In this document: positions 7,823 through 16,620 of the stretch, piece by piece
How the letters are laid out: the number at the start of each line of letters is the position of its first letter
How positions within the stretch are numbered: position 1 is the stretch's first letter
The notes under the pieces: generated by a model
What the model was told of the DNA's origin: nothing
The model's database searches: none
Seen by the model: only the letters and a program-made list of their open reading frames with translations
Position numbers and translations under genes: made by a program
Assembly: GCA_964534765.1 (NCBI GenBank)
Contig: CAZHRJ010000035.1
Coordinates: 1-24,252, forward strand
Origin: CAZHRJ01 sp964534765
Lineage (GTDB): Bacteria; Lindowbacteria; 2-12-FULL-62-27
Direction of reading: 5' to 3'
Length of the DNA: 24,252 nucleotides

Positions 7823-7841
7823 CGTAACGACAGACGTTACG
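7823..7841. promoter_or_regulatory. Inverted repeat CGTAACG-N5-CGTTACG
   Basis: A perfect 7-bp inverted repeat separated by ACAGA lies about 75 bp upstream of the preferred receiver start. No T-run follows, so it is not a typical intrinsic terminator. An operator site or a leader hairpin is possible. The same 155-200 bp spacer also holds GTGTACAC and TGACGTCA; apart from these I see no gene or other element between 7710 and 7918. Confidence 0.4.
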
Positions 7842-7918
7842 TGGGGGGACGACTTTGATCCCGTATGGATCAGGGCTGGAAAATTATTAGCCGAACAGGG
7901 CAGGGGAGAGGAAATCCG

Positions 7919-8371
7919 GTGACGGGAAACAGTATTTTTGTAGTGGACGACGAAGAGGACGTACTGGAGCTGGTGAAGGATCTGCTGGAGATCAACCGGT
8001 ACAAGGTGTGGACGTTTGCGCGAGCGAAGGACATGACGGCGGCGTTGCGGGAAGTATTGCCGGATTTAATTTTGTTGGACATCATGATGCCGGAGATGAA
8101 CGGCTATGAGCTCTGCCGGTACCTGAAGGGCAGCGAAAAGCTTCGGGGCATCAAAGTGTGTTTTATTTCAGCGAAGAGTTCGCCCGAGGACATTCAGAAA
8201 GGCCGGGAGATCGGCGCGGACGATTACATTCCCAAGCCATTCGACAACCGGACGCTTCTGGCGAAGGTCAAAGGACTGATCGGATCGGCCCGGGAGGATC
8301 AGGCGCCGAAACCGCGCGACGCGAAACCCCAGCCCTCCGTATTTTCCACCCGGATGTTGAATAAGACCTGA
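7919..8371 (+). CDS. Stand-alone CheY-like response regulator receiver protein
   Basis: About 150 residues with a single receiver domain: the acidic pocket VDDEED (Asp10, Asp11), phospho-acceptor Asp54 in LLDIMMPEMNGYEL, the switch Ser in FISAKS, and the conserved Lys in YIPKPFD. After about residue 120 there is only a charged, proline-rich tail (APKPRDAKPQPS) with no DNA-binding output domain. It would act by protein contact, as in chemotaxis or other phosphorelays. No partner kinase is in the window. I chose GTG 7919 because AGGGGAGAGG lies 7-8 bases upstream; ATG 7865 in the same frame would add 18 residues but has a poorer site. Confidence 0.85.
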   Translation: MTGNSIFVVDDEEDVLELVKDLLEINRYKVWTFARAKDMTAALREVLPDLILLDIMMPEMNGYELCRYLKGSEKLRGIKVCFISAKSSPEDIQKGREIGADDYIPKPFDNRTLLAKVKGLIGSAREDQAPKPRDAKPQPSVFSTRMLNKT

Positions 8372-8431
8372 TCCCGCGCTCGTTCCAATTCTTGCTTGTT
8401 TTGATCCCGGAACTGTGATTTTGTCGGAGTC

Positions 8432-9889
8432 ATGATATTTGAGGGTGAGTATGCGCGCGCGCGGTTATTGAAGCGGGAGAAGCTTCTGGCCGCGGATCGC
8501 AATCCCTATCCGGTTCGATATGACAAAACCCATGCTGCCCAGGGTGTCAGGGAGGCGTATCCGGCCAACGAAGGCACCGTCGTCCGGGCAGCCGGGCGGG
8601 TGGTGTTGTTGCGTCTGATGGGTAAAGCGAGTTTCGCGACCATCCGAGATTTCACGGGTGACATCCAAATCTATTTCAAGCTCGATACCCTTGGCCCGGA
8701 GAGTTACGAGCGGGTGAAGCAACTGCTGGACCTGGGGGATCACATCGGCGTCAGCGGAAAGGTGTTCCGGACGAAGATGGGCGAGATCAGCGTTGCCGCC
8801 GAGAGCTGGGACATTCTTTCGAAATCGATTCTTCCGCCGCCGGAGAAGTGGCATGGCCTGACCGACATCGAGGCGCGGTACCGGAATCGGCACGTGGATT
8901 TATTTGTGAACCCGGCCGTCCGGAATCAATTCAAGATGCGGTCGCGGATGATTTCGTCGATGAGGGCCTTTTATGTTTCCGAGGGATTCTGGGAAGTGGA
9001 GACCCCCATGATGGCCTCCCGGGCGGGCGGCGCCGCGGCGCGGCCATTTGAGACGCATCACAACGCGTTGGACATTGATTTATTTCTTCGAGTCGCCCCG
9101 GAACTTTACCTGAAACGTCTATTGGTGGGTGGATTCGAAAAAGTATTTGAGATCGGGAGGAATTTCCGTAACGAGGGTGTATCGACGCGTCACAATCCGG
9201 AGTTCACGATGCTGGAGAGTTACGAAGCCTATGCGGACGCGTCGATGGTGATGGATTTTGTGGAGCGTCTGCTTCGGCGGGTGGCGCAGGACACCACCGG
9301 TGCCCCTCCGGCGATTCGTCAGGGGGATCGAACGATCGATCTGACGCCTCCCTTTCGGCGGCTGCGCTATCTGGATGCGTTGACGAGCGCCGTCGGCGAG
9401 CCGGTGACCGCCGGGTCATCTCGGACTCAACTGGAATCCTGTGTCCGCCGAAAAGCGATTCCGGCGGATCTATCGGCCTACGAATGTCCGGCGGATCTGA
9501 TGGATCTGATGTTTGAGCATCTGATCGAGCCGACGTTGATCGATCCGACGTTTGTCACGCATTATCCGCGCGTGATGAGTCCTCTGGCCAAGTCATGTGC
9601 GGGAGAGCCGGACCTGGCGGACCGCTTCGAGTTATTCATTTGCGGCCGGGAGATCGCGAATGCGTACTCGGAGCAGAACGATCCCGTGGAGCAGCTGGCG
9701 CGGTTTCGAGATCAGGCCGGCGGGGACGACGGGAAGGTGGACTGGGACTACGTTGAGGCGCTGGCATACGGAATGCCGCCCGCGGGAGGGTTGGGGATCG
9801 GTATTGACCGGCTGATGATGTTGATGGGCGATCTGCCGTCGATTCGGGATGCGATATTGTTTCCCTTGTTAAAACCGGCCCGCGATTGA
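8432..9889 (+). CDS. lysS: Lysine--tRNA ligase, class II
   Basis: 485 residues, near the usual 490-510. The N-terminal OB-fold anticodon-binding domain (RAAGRVVLLRLMGKASFATI region) is followed by the class II core: motif 1 around RYRNRHVDLF, motif 2 FEIGRNFRNEGVSTRHNPEF, and motif 3 GLGIGIDRLMML from about residue 453. GGAG four bases before ATG 8432 supports the start. Its TGA overlaps a TTG start of the next gene (TTGA). It contains an uninterrupted GCCGTCGG at 9389-9396, read in the same Ala-Val-Gly phase as the two sites that carry the 54-bp element in leuS and sdhC. Confidence 0.96.
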   Translation: MIFEGEYARARLLKREKLLAADRNPYPVRYDKTHAAQGVREAYPANEGTVVRAAGRVVLLRLMGKASFATIRDFTGDIQIYFKLDTLGPESYERVKQLLDLGDHIGVSGKVFRTKMGEISVAAESWDILSKSILPPPEKWHGLTDIEARYRNRHVDLFVNPAVRNQFKMRSRMISSMRAFYVSEGFWEVETPMMASRAGGAAARPFETHHNALDIDLFLRVAPELYLKRLLVGGFEKVFEIGRNFRNEGVSTRHNPEFTMLESYEAYADASMVMDFVERLLRRVAQDTTGAPPAIRQGDRTIDLTPPFRRLRYLDALTSAVGEPVTAGSSRTQLESCVRRKAIPADLSAYECPADLMDLMFEHLIEPTLIDPTFVTHYPRVMSPLAKSCAGEPDLADRFELFICGREIANAYSEQNDPVEQLARFRDQAGGDDGKVDWDYVEALAYGMPPAGGLGIGIDRLMMLMGDLPSIRDAILFPLLKPARD

Positions 9890-11136
9890 ATAGATTTCGG
9901 CTGACGGTATTTCTGGCGTGGCGTTTTTTATTTTCGCGTCACCGGAGCGGATTTGTGAGGGTATTGACGTATGTGTCGATATTGAGTGTGGGGATGACGT
10001 TATCGTCATTTGTGATCGTGATGGCGGTGATGAACGGTTTTGACCGGGATTTGCAATCCCGGATCGTATCAAGCATCGGCGCGATCCGCGGGTTTCCGAT
10101 TGCCGGAGTTCTGGCGTATACGGCCGAGCTGAGGGAGGATATCCAATCCGTTCCCGGAGTGTTGGCCGTGACGCCGGAGCTGGAGCTGTCGGCTCTATTG
10201 CGTTCACCATCCTCCGGTCGGCTTCACACCGCCGCGGTGGAATCCCAGATCATCGCCGTTCCGTTGCCGCAGAAATCGCACACTTCCTCCCTGGATCGAC
10301 ATCTGACGCCGGGTTCCCGCCTGCCGGTAGGTGGGGACATCCTGCTGGGCGAATCACTGGCGGACAAACTTTCGGTGGAGCGGGGCGACAGTTTGCAGGC
10401 GATTGTATTATTTCCAGCGACGCACGAGGCCGTGACGACGCGAGATCGACCCGTGGAAGCGGGGTTTCGGGTCAGCGGCACGTATCGAACCGGCTATTAC
10501 GAAGTCGACGCGTCCCGTTCGATTCTGGCTCGATCCACGATCGATCCGCTCTTTGACCTCCCGCCCGCTCTGGCGCATTCCCTGGAGATCGCTGTTGATG
10601 ATCCCTCGGCGGCCCCGGCGATCGCCGCTCGACTGGACGAGCGGGTTGGCGCCAGAGGGTTGTATTTTCGAAGCTGGCGGCAGATGCGGGAGCCATTGTT
10701 TCGAGCGGTCAATTTAGAAAAGCGGGTGATGGGGATGATTTTATCGATATTCGGATTCATTTCAGTTTTCTGTGTGTTATCAGCCCTGATAGCGACCTCC
10801 ATAGAAAAGCGCCGTGAACTGGCCGCGTTGCGGGCCATGGGAATGACGCGCAGGGAGCAGTCAGTGGTGCTGTTGGTATCGGGCGCAATCGCCGCGGGAC
10901 TTGGAATCGTTCTGGGTACGATCATGGCCGGCTGCGGACATCAGATCATCACGAGAAGCGATCTGTTTCGACTCCCGCCGGAGATCTATGATCTAGACCG
11001 GTTACCCTCGGCGTGGTCGACGCCCTTATTTCTCGCGTCTGCGGCCGCGCTGTTTGTTTTGTCGGTTCTGGCCTCGGCCATTCCCGCCGCCATCCAATCC
11101 CGGAATTCTCCTTCCGAGGCATTGCGGGAGGAGTGA
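9886..11136 (+). CDS. lolC: LolC/LolE-type lipoprotein-releasing ABC permease
   Basis: 416 residues with the FtsX/MacB layout: one N-terminal membrane helix (VLTYVSILSVGMTLSSFVIVMAV), a large periplasmic domain of about 220 residues, and three C-terminal helices (ILSIFGFISVFCVLSALI, VLLVSGAIAAGLGIVLGT, LFLASAAALFVLSVLAS). SIEKRRELAALRAMGM between helices 2 and 3 is characteristic of the LolC/E family, which moves outer-membrane lipoproteins out of the inner membrane. The TTG start overlaps the lysS stop. The partner ATPase LolD is not adjacent; the next gene is folE2. Single-permease Lol systems exist, so C versus E is not resolved. Confidence 0.9.
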   Translation: MNRFRLTVFLAWRFLFSRHRSGFVRVLTYVSILSVGMTLSSFVIVMAVMNGFDRDLQSRIVSSIGAIRGFPIAGVLAYTAELREDIQSVPGVLAVTPELELSALLRSPSSGRLHTAAVESQIIAVPLPQKSHTSSLDRHLTPGSRLPVGGDILLGESLADKLSVERGDSLQAIVLFPATHEAVTTRDRPVEAGFRVSGTYRTGYYEVDASRSILARSTIDPLFDLPPALAHSLEIAVDDPSAAPAIAARLDERVGARGLYFRSWRQMREPLFRAVNLEKRVMGMILSIFGFISVFCVLSALIATSIEKRRELAALRAMGMTRREQSVVLLVSGAIAAGLGIVLGTIMAGCGHQIITRSDLFRLPPEIYDLDRLPSAWSTPLFLASAAALFVLSVLASAIPAAIQSRNSPSEALREE

Positions 11137-11206
11137 TGTTGCAAGTTACCCGCTGAGTGATGTACTTTGGCGGGTTCGAGAACGGAGATAGGAAAGGGGC
11201 GCGGGG

Positions 11207-12028
11207 ATGATCCAGGGATATTCGAAGATTGAGGATGTTCAGGGCCAGTCGGACCGGCGGGGCATCAAGATCGAGCAGGTGGGCATATCGGAGGTCAAGC
11301 TGCCGATGGTGGTGCAGGACCGGGAGCGCGGCCGGCAGCAGGTTACCGCGACGGTCCGAATTTCAGCGTCATTGTCCGCGGTGGAGCGAGGCACGCACAT
11401 GAGCCGATTTGTGGAGTTACTCGACCGGTTCAAATCCCGACCCTTGAATCCGGAATTACTGGAGATCCTTCTGGAGGCCGTCGTGGACCGGCTAGGTGCG
11501 GATCGGTCGTATCTGGACGTTTCTTTTTTATATTTCCGGACGAAGCGATCACCGCTGACGCAGGAGCCGGCGCTCATGGGATATGTCTGCCGGCTGGGCG
11601 GAGACTGCGAAAGCGGGGGTACGAAAAAATTTCGCAAGATCGTCGAAGCGGAGGTGCCGATCCTGACGTTATGTCCGTGTTCAAAGGCGATATCGGAATT
11701 CGGCGCGCACAATCAGCGGACGACCGTTCGATCCGCGGTCGAGATGGCGGAATCGATCTGGATAGAGGAGTTGATCGATCTGGTGGAGTCGGAGGGAAGC
11801 TGTGAAGTGTATCCGCTGCTGAAGCGCCCGGACGAAAAGTATGTGACGGAGGAGTCGTACAAGAATCCGAAGTTTGTCGAGGACGTGGTGCGGGACATCG
11901 CGTTGAAGTTTGAGTCTGACCGTCGAGTGTCATCCTATCGGATCGACTGTGAGAGTCTGGAATCGATCCATGCGCACAACGCGTATGCCGTGATCTCGTC
12001 TGAGCAGTTTCCCGGCTACTGGAGATAA
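11207..12028 (+). CDS. folE2: GTP cyclohydrolase I type B (FolE2)
   Basis: 273 residues of the FolE2 family, which opens GTP to 7,8-dihydroneopterin triphosphate, the first step to tetrahydrofolate and queuosine. Family signatures visible are GISEVKLPM near residue 27, ERGTHMSRF (60-68), and the catalytic segment LCPCSKAISEFGAHNQR (155-171) with Cys156 and His168. The start ATG 11207 follows the purine-rich GGAAAGGGGCGCGGGG. No folE of the other type is in the window. The gene ends at TAA 12026-12028, and the nadC frame begins two bases later. Confidence 0.96.
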   Translation: MIQGYSKIEDVQGQSDRRGIKIEQVGISEVKLPMVVQDRERGRQQVTATVRISASLSAVERGTHMSRFVELLDRFKSRPLNPELLEILLEAVVDRLGADRSYLDVSFLYFRTKRSPLTQEPALMGYVCRLGGDCESGGTKKFRKIVEAEVPILTLCPCSKAISEFGAHNQRTTVRSAVEMAESIWIEELIDLVESEGSCEVYPLLKRPDEKYVTEESYKNPKFVEDVVRDIALKFESDRRVSSYRIDCESLESIHAHNAYAVISSEQFPGYWR

Positions 12029-12029
12029 C

Positions 12030-12860
12030 ATACCCCATCCGATTCAGGATATCGTCCGCCGGGCGCTCGGCGAGGATCATGCCCGCCGGGATTTATCGTC
12101 GCGCGCGCTGCCATCCGATCTATGTGCCACGGGTGTGATTATCGCCGAGGAGGAGATGGTGGTCAGCGGGATGCCGGCGGCCATGGCGGCTTTCCGGGCA
12201 ACGTCCCGCCGGGTCCGGTTCGGTCTGAGAGTTCCCAACGGCCGGGTGGTGCGCCGCGGGCAGACGCTTCTTAAGCTTGCCGGCCCGGCGCGGGCATTGC
12301 TGGCGGCGGAGCGAACGGCGTTAAATTTTTTAGGCCGGCTAAGCGGCATAGCCACGCGTACGCGGCAGTTTGTTCGAGCCGTTCCGCGTGGGTGCCGAGC
12401 GAAGATTCTGGACACGCGGAAGACGACGCCGCTTCTTCGACGGCTTGAGAAAGAGGCCGTTTTGCACGGCGGCGGAGAGAATCATCGGATGACGTTATCG
12501 GATGCCGTGCTCTTAAAAGACAACCATGTGGCATTATTCGGCGGCGTTGCGCGCGCGGTTTTTGCGACGCGTCGCCGACTGGGGCGTACTGTGGCGATCG
12601 AGGTGGAAGTCAGCACAGCCCGGGAGGCGATAGAGGCGTTGATTAGCGGCGCCGACCGGCTGCTCCTGGACAACATGACCAACCGGGAGATCCGCGCCGC
12701 GGTGGGCCTAAGCGGCGGCCGTGTTCCAATCGAGGTATCGGGCGGTGTGACTCTGGACCGGATTGCGGCCCTGTCGCGTTTGGGGGTTGATTACATCTCC
12801 GTCGGTTCGATCACCCATTCGGTCCGGTCGGCCAAGATATCCATGGATATTTTTCTTTAG
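12030..12860 (+). CDS. nadC: Nicotinate-nucleotide pyrophosphorylase (quinolinate phosphoribosyltransferase), unusual start
   Basis: Converts quinolinate and PRPP to nicotinate mononucleotide in de novo NAD synthesis. Clear motifs are DTRKTTPLLRRLEKEAV, HGGGENHRMTLSDAVLLKDN, LLLDNMTNREI, and IEVSGGVTLDRI before the C-terminal SVGSITHS. The first ordinary start codon in frame is GTG 12135, but the conserved NadC N-terminus (HPIQDIVRRALGED..RRDLSS) is encoded upstream of it, back to 12030. There the frame offers only ATA (12030), preceded by GGAG at 12021-12024 with five bases between, or ATT at 12042. I therefore place the start at ATA 12030 and consider either non-AUG initiation or a base error in a former ATG. 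GTG 12135 would give a 241-residue protein lacking part of the N-terminal domain. Confidence 0.9.
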   Translation: MPHPIQDIVRRALGEDHARRDLSSRALPSDLCATGVIIAEEEMVVSGMPAAMAAFRATSRRVRFGLRVPNGRVVRRGQTLLKLAGPARALLAAERTALNFLGRLSGIATRTRQFVRAVPRGCRAKILDTRKTTPLLRRLEKEAVLHGGGENHRMTLSDAVLLKDNHVALFGGVARAVFATRRRLGRTVAIEVEVSTAREAIEALISGADRLLLDNMTNREIRAAVGLSGGRVPIEVSGGVTLDRIAALSRLGVDYISVGSITHSVRSAKISMDIFL

Positions 12861-12865
12861 CCGTC

Positions 12866-14401
12866 ATGGCCGTTGTTTTGGTTCGATCCGCCATTTTATC
12901 CGGACTGGACGTCCAGCGGATAGGCGTGGAGGTTGACGTTCGTCGAGGTTTGCCGAATTTCACGATTGTCGGACTGGCGCAGGACGCCGTTCGGGAAAGC
13001 CGGGATCGGGTGATCGCGGCAGTGAAAAATTCGGGTTTTGAGATGCCGGCGGTCCGGGTGACGGTCAACCTGACGCCGGTGACGATGAAAAAGGCGTCCT
13101 CGTTGCTCGATCTGCCGATCGCGGTTGGGCTATTGACCGCGAGCGCGCAAATTCCGCCGCCGCCCGTCGACAGCGTTTTTCTAGGGGAGCTGTCCCTGGA
13201 CGGCTCGATTCGTCCCGCTTCCGGCATTCTGGCGCTTCTGGACGGGCTGAGGGACGCCTCCACGGTGATCCTTCCATCCGCGAACCTCGAGGACGCTTCG
13301 TTTTTTCGGTCGATCCTAAAAAAGGGCGCATGTGTCCGCGGTCTGGCGACGCTCTCGGAACTTTCCGCGCCCGTGGATAATCTCGCACTGCCCCGAGCGG
13401 GCCGCCTGCGTCGGACCAAGGGCGTCCCGCGCTCCGGCCCGGATTTTTCGGACGTGCGGTCGAATCATCTGGCGCGCCGTGCCGCGGAGATATCGGCCGC
13501 CGGCGGTCATCATTTGCTGATGATGGGTCCGCCGGGCACCGGCAAGTCGATGCTGGCGCACCGACTTCCGTCGATTTTGCCGTGTCTGAGTCCGCAGGAG
13601 TCATTGGAAGTGAGCAAGATTTACGGTGTAGCGGGCATGCTGCCGGATTCGGAGTGGGTGCGAGACCGGCCGTTTCGCTCGCCGCATCACACGCTGTCGG
13701 ATGTAGCGCTGATCGGCGGCGGTCCGCAGGGTCTGCCGGGGGAGATTTCGCTGGCGCACCGAGGGGTTTTATTTCTGGACGAGTTTCCAGAATTTCCGCG
13801 GTCCTGTCTGGAGTCTCTTCGCCAGCCGCTTGAGGACCGCCGGGTGCAGATCAGCCGAGCCGCGACGAAAGTCAGCTATCCGGCGGATTTCATACTGGTT
13901 TGCGCCTTAAATCCGTGTCCGTGCGGTTATGCGCGTCATCCGCGCCGCGCGTGCCGGTGCACGATGGCCGACATCCGGCGATATTTCAACAAGCTGTCCG
14001 GCCCGATACTGAACCGGATCGATCTTCAAGTGGAGTTGCCTCCGGAAGCGCCCGATCTGGTATTGAGCGGCCCGGCGGGAGAATCGAGCGCCGACATTCT
14101 GCGTCGGGTGTTGTCCGCCCGGGCCATTCAGCGCCGGCGATACGGCACCGATTTGCGAACCAACGCGCACATCTCCGGTTCGGATCTGCGGAAATTTTGT
14201 CCCTTGAGTCCGGAGTGCGCGACCGTCCTGCAGGGTGCGCTGCGAAAAATGAATCTATCGCCGCGGTCGCTGGAGAAGATCATCAAAGTATCCCGGACAA
14301 TCGCCGACCTTGCGGCCGGCGAGCCGGAGATTCTTCCGGACCACGTGTTGGAATCGATCCGGTTCAGATCGATGGATCTGTTGACAAGCGAAGCCGTGTA
14401 A
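12866..14401 (+). CDS. comM: YifB/ComM-family Mg chelatase-like AAA+ ATPase
   Basis: 511 residues, the normal length. The N-terminal ChlI-like domain includes RGLPNFTIVGLAQDAVRESR and VTVNLTPVTMKKASSLLDLP. The AAA+ core has Walker A GPPGTGKS (from residue 221), RSPHHTLSDVALIGGG, and Walker B GVLFLDEFPEF. A Cys-rich stretch ALNPCPCGY...CRC follows, then the C-terminal lid. ComM is a hexameric helicase that promotes branch migration of incoming DNA during natural transformation in species where it has been studied. ATG 12866 is six bases after the nadC stop. A promoter for the next gene lies in its last codons. Confidence 0.95.
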   Translation: MAVVLVRSAILSGLDVQRIGVEVDVRRGLPNFTIVGLAQDAVRESRDRVIAAVKNSGFEMPAVRVTVNLTPVTMKKASSLLDLPIAVGLLTASAQIPPPPVDSVFLGELSLDGSIRPASGILALLDGLRDASTVILPSANLEDASFFRSILKKGACVRGLATLSELSAPVDNLALPRAGRLRRTKGVPRSGPDFSDVRSNHLARRAAEISAAGGHHLLMMGPPGTGKSMLAHRLPSILPCLSPQESLEVSKIYGVAGMLPDSEWVRDRPFRSPHHTLSDVALIGGGPQGLPGEISLAHRGVLFLDEFPEFPRSCLESLRQPLEDRRVQISRAATKVSYPADFILVCALNPCPCGYARHPRRACRCTMADIRRYFNKLSGPILNRIDLQVELPPEAPDLVLSGPAGESSADILRRVLSARAIQRRRYGTDLRTNAHISGSDLRKFCPLSPECATVLQGALRKMNLSPRSLEKIIKVSRTIADLAAGEPEILPDHVLESIRFRSMDLLTSEAV

Positions 14402-14409
14402 CCTATTAG
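14381..14409 (+). promoter_or_regulatory. Sigma-70 promoter for the TPR-LysM/ABC transporter cluster
   Basis: TTGACA (14381-14386), 17 bases, then TATTAG (14404-14409): a full -35 box, ideal spacing and a four-of-six -10 box. It overlaps the last codons of comM. A start of transcription near 14416 would give a leader of about 30 bases that includes the GAGGGGG ribosome site before ATG 14445. Confidence 0.55.
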
Positions 14410-14444
14410 AATGAGGAATTGATGACAGTGACAGGTGAGGGGGC

Positions 14445-16598
14445 ATGGGGATGCGCGTGATGTGCGGCGCGGCGGTCTGTGTCTGTGTCAGTTTATTTTT
14501 CCAGCCGGTACTTGCGGCGGGCGGCGCGCCCGTTCCGGGCGAGGCCTACGATCCCGTGGCGACGCTCTACGAAAAGGGGAACGAATATTTTCGCCGAGGG
14601 TCGTACAACAGCGCGATCAGTGTATTCGAGTTGGTTGCGGAGAACCATCCGGAGCATCTGCTGGCGCCGGAGTCTCTTTTTTCAATCGCGAGCGCCAAGC
14701 ACAAGATGGGAGACGGCGCCGGCGCGAAAGCCGCCTATGAATCGCTGATCAAAAAATATCCAGCCGCCTCCGCCAACCCCGACGCGTTGCTTCAGTTAGG
14801 GACGGTTCAATCGGAAATGGGGGATCTGCCCGGCGCGCGATCGTCCTGGAGCCGGCTGATTCGCGATCACAGGGGGAGTATCGCCTCGAAGATCGCGGAG
14901 CAGAGGATGCAGGCGATGGAATTGTCAACCGTTTCTCCGCCTCTGGCGCCCGCGCGGCCGATCGCGGCGCCCGTATCAGACCGGAAGCCCGAATCACCCC
15001 TGGTCCGGCCGGACCGCATGTTGCCGTCGGCCATGCCGTCGGGACCGGCGCCATCAGGCGACGGATCGAAGGTATACATCGTCAAGCGCGGGGACAGTCT
15101 GTCGAAGATCGCCAAGCAGTTTCTCGGGTCGGTAGACCGGTATAAAGATCTGGCGAAATTCAACAAGATACCCTCCCCCTATACCATCTCACCTGGTCAG
15201 GAGATACGAATTCCGACTCCGCCGGGAAGTCCCATTCCGCCGCCGCCGTCAGAGGTGCCATCGCCGACGTCGATGGTGGTTCCTCCGGTTTCGCGTCCGG
15301 TATCGCCGGTCGTGCGGCGTTCATTTGGGGATCCGTTCAATGATTTGCCCATTCCTGCGACTTCGCGCCCGGCGGTTCCGGCAGTCCCGGCGGTTCCGAC
15401 CGTTCCGGCATTTGCTGTCCGTGGATCGGTCCCAGGTCAGCCGGCCGCGGGATGGATGGCGCAGCCATTTGAGGAACTGGAGCGGGCGGCTGGAGTGATG
15501 GGTCAGAGGACGGAGCAGCGGACGGAAGCGTACGACATGATGCAGAATCGGTTGGAGACGATGCAGAAGGAAATCCGGGGCCAGAAATTGCAGGAGAAGC
15601 AATTGGAGATTTTAAAGGCCCGACTCGAGGAGGAGCAGCGGCAGAACACGAGGCTCAAGCAGGAAATCATCCAGCAAGTGGAGCGGTTAAAGGACATGAA
15701 AGACCGCAACGTAGGATTGCTCACCCAGGTCGAATCGCTGACGACCGCCGTCGACCGGGGCAAGACAGTTGAGGCCCGGGCCGTGGAGCAGGACATGCAG
15801 ATAAAAGTTCAGAGGCAGAAGATGGATGCGCTGGAGCAGCAGAACCAGACCTTTTCAGAGACCCTGCAGAAAATGCGAAACGCCTTTGACGCGCAGATGG
15901 CGCTGATCAAGACGTTTTACGATTCGCAGCTGGCGCGAGCGAAGCAGGAGTACGAGTCGCGTCTGGAGACGACCGTGGTGGAACTGAGCCGGCTCAGGGA
16001 TGAGAACCGGCAAAAGGAGTACAATCTCAGCGACATCAAGAAGGACTATTCCGATCTGATTCGGAAGACCACAACGATGCAAAAAGAGATCTTCGAGGAG
16101 AAGCAGTCGCGCGTGAGCGTCGAGGCGGCGAAGCAGTCGCTGGAAAGAGCCCAGGATCTGCGCCGTCAGGGGAAGATGGCGGAATCGGAGGCGGCTTACA
16201 AGGAGGCGTTGAGCGTTTATCCGGAGTCGGCGGACGCGATGAACGGGCTGGCGTATTTATACGCCGAGTCGAACCGGAATCTGGACGAAGCGGAGAAGCT
16301 GGTTGAGCGGGCGATTTCGGTGGACGCGCAAGGGAAGGGCTATTACCTGGACACGTGGGGGTGGATCCTTTACACGCGGACCGCCTACACCTCAGCCCTG
16401 GACCGGTTGCTCGAAGCCCACAAGCGAATTCCGGTAGAGGATTTGCCGGCTCGCGCGGCGGTGCATTATCATCTCGGCAAGGTTTATCAATCCATGGCGG
16501 ACAAGGACAAAGCCTTTTTTCATTTCATCGATGCCATCAAGATGGCGCCGCGAACACGCTGGGCAAGCCTTGCCGAGCGGGAGCTGGACGCGCTGTAA
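14445..16598 (+). CDS. Secreted TPR-LysM-coiled-coil protein
   Basis: 717 residues. A signal peptide (about 1-25, hydrophobic core AVCVCVSLFFQPVLAAGG) directs export. TPR-like repeats with alternating helices follow (about 38-145; YFRRGSYNSAISVFELV, KMGDGAGAKAAYESLIKKYP), as in BamD/YbgF-type outer-membrane factors. Then a low-complexity linker, a LysM domain (210-256; VYIVKRGDSLSKIAKQFLG, peptidoglycan binding), a Pro-rich stretch with PAVPAVPAVPTVPAF, a long coiled coil (about 344-562, rich in Q, E, K, R), and a C-terminal TPR block (about 566-717). It probably sits in the periplasm on peptidoglycan as a scaffold. The exact role is not recognised. It lies 22 bp upstream of a Gld-type ABC system, so a shared envelope function is possible. 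GAGGGGG before ATG 14445 supports the start. Confidence 0.85.
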   Translation: MGMRVMCGAAVCVCVSLFFQPVLAAGGAPVPGEAYDPVATLYEKGNEYFRRGSYNSAISVFELVAENHPEHLLAPESLFSIASAKHKMGDGAGAKAAYESLIKKYPAASANPDALLQLGTVQSEMGDLPGARSSWSRLIRDHRGSIASKIAEQRMQAMELSTVSPPLAPARPIAAPVSDRKPESPLVRPDRMLPSAMPSGPAPSGDGSKVYIVKRGDSLSKIAKQFLGSVDRYKDLAKFNKIPSPYTISPGQEIRIPTPPGSPIPPPPSEVPSPTSMVVPPVSRPVSPVVRRSFGDPFNDLPIPATSRPAVPAVPAVPTVPAFAVRGSVPGQPAAGWMAQPFEELERAAGVMGQRTEQRTEAYDMMQNRLETMQKEIRGQKLQEKQLEILKARLEEEQRQNTRLKQEIIQQVERLKDMKDRNVGLLTQVESLTTAVDRGKTVEARAVEQDMQIKVQRQKMDALEQQNQTFSETLQKMRNAFDAQMALIKTFYDSQLARAKQEYESRLETTVVELSRLRDENRQKEYNLSDIKKDYSDLIRKTTTMQKEIFEEKQSRVSVEAAKQSLERAQDLRRQGKMAESEAAYKEALSVYPESADAMNGLAYLYAESNRNLDEAEKLVERAISVDAQGKGYYLDTWGWILYTRTAYTSALDRLLEAHKRIPVEDLPARAAVHYHLGKVYQSMADKDKAFFHFIDAIKMAPRTRWASLAERELDAL

Positions 16599-16620
16599 TT
16601 TAGCAGGAGCCGCCAACCGG

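Noticed and set aside
11148..11175. Inverted repeat ACCCGC/GCGGGT as terminator after the Lol permease gene
   Set aside because: The loop is 16 nt and no T-run follows; it also overlaps a weak promoter-like TTGCAA/TACTTT pair, so neither reading is convincing.
15368..15412. PAVPAVP repeat in the TPR-LysM protein as another mobile repeat
   Set aside because: It is a simple low-complexity proline linker, typical after LysM domains, and shares no sequence with the 54-bp element.
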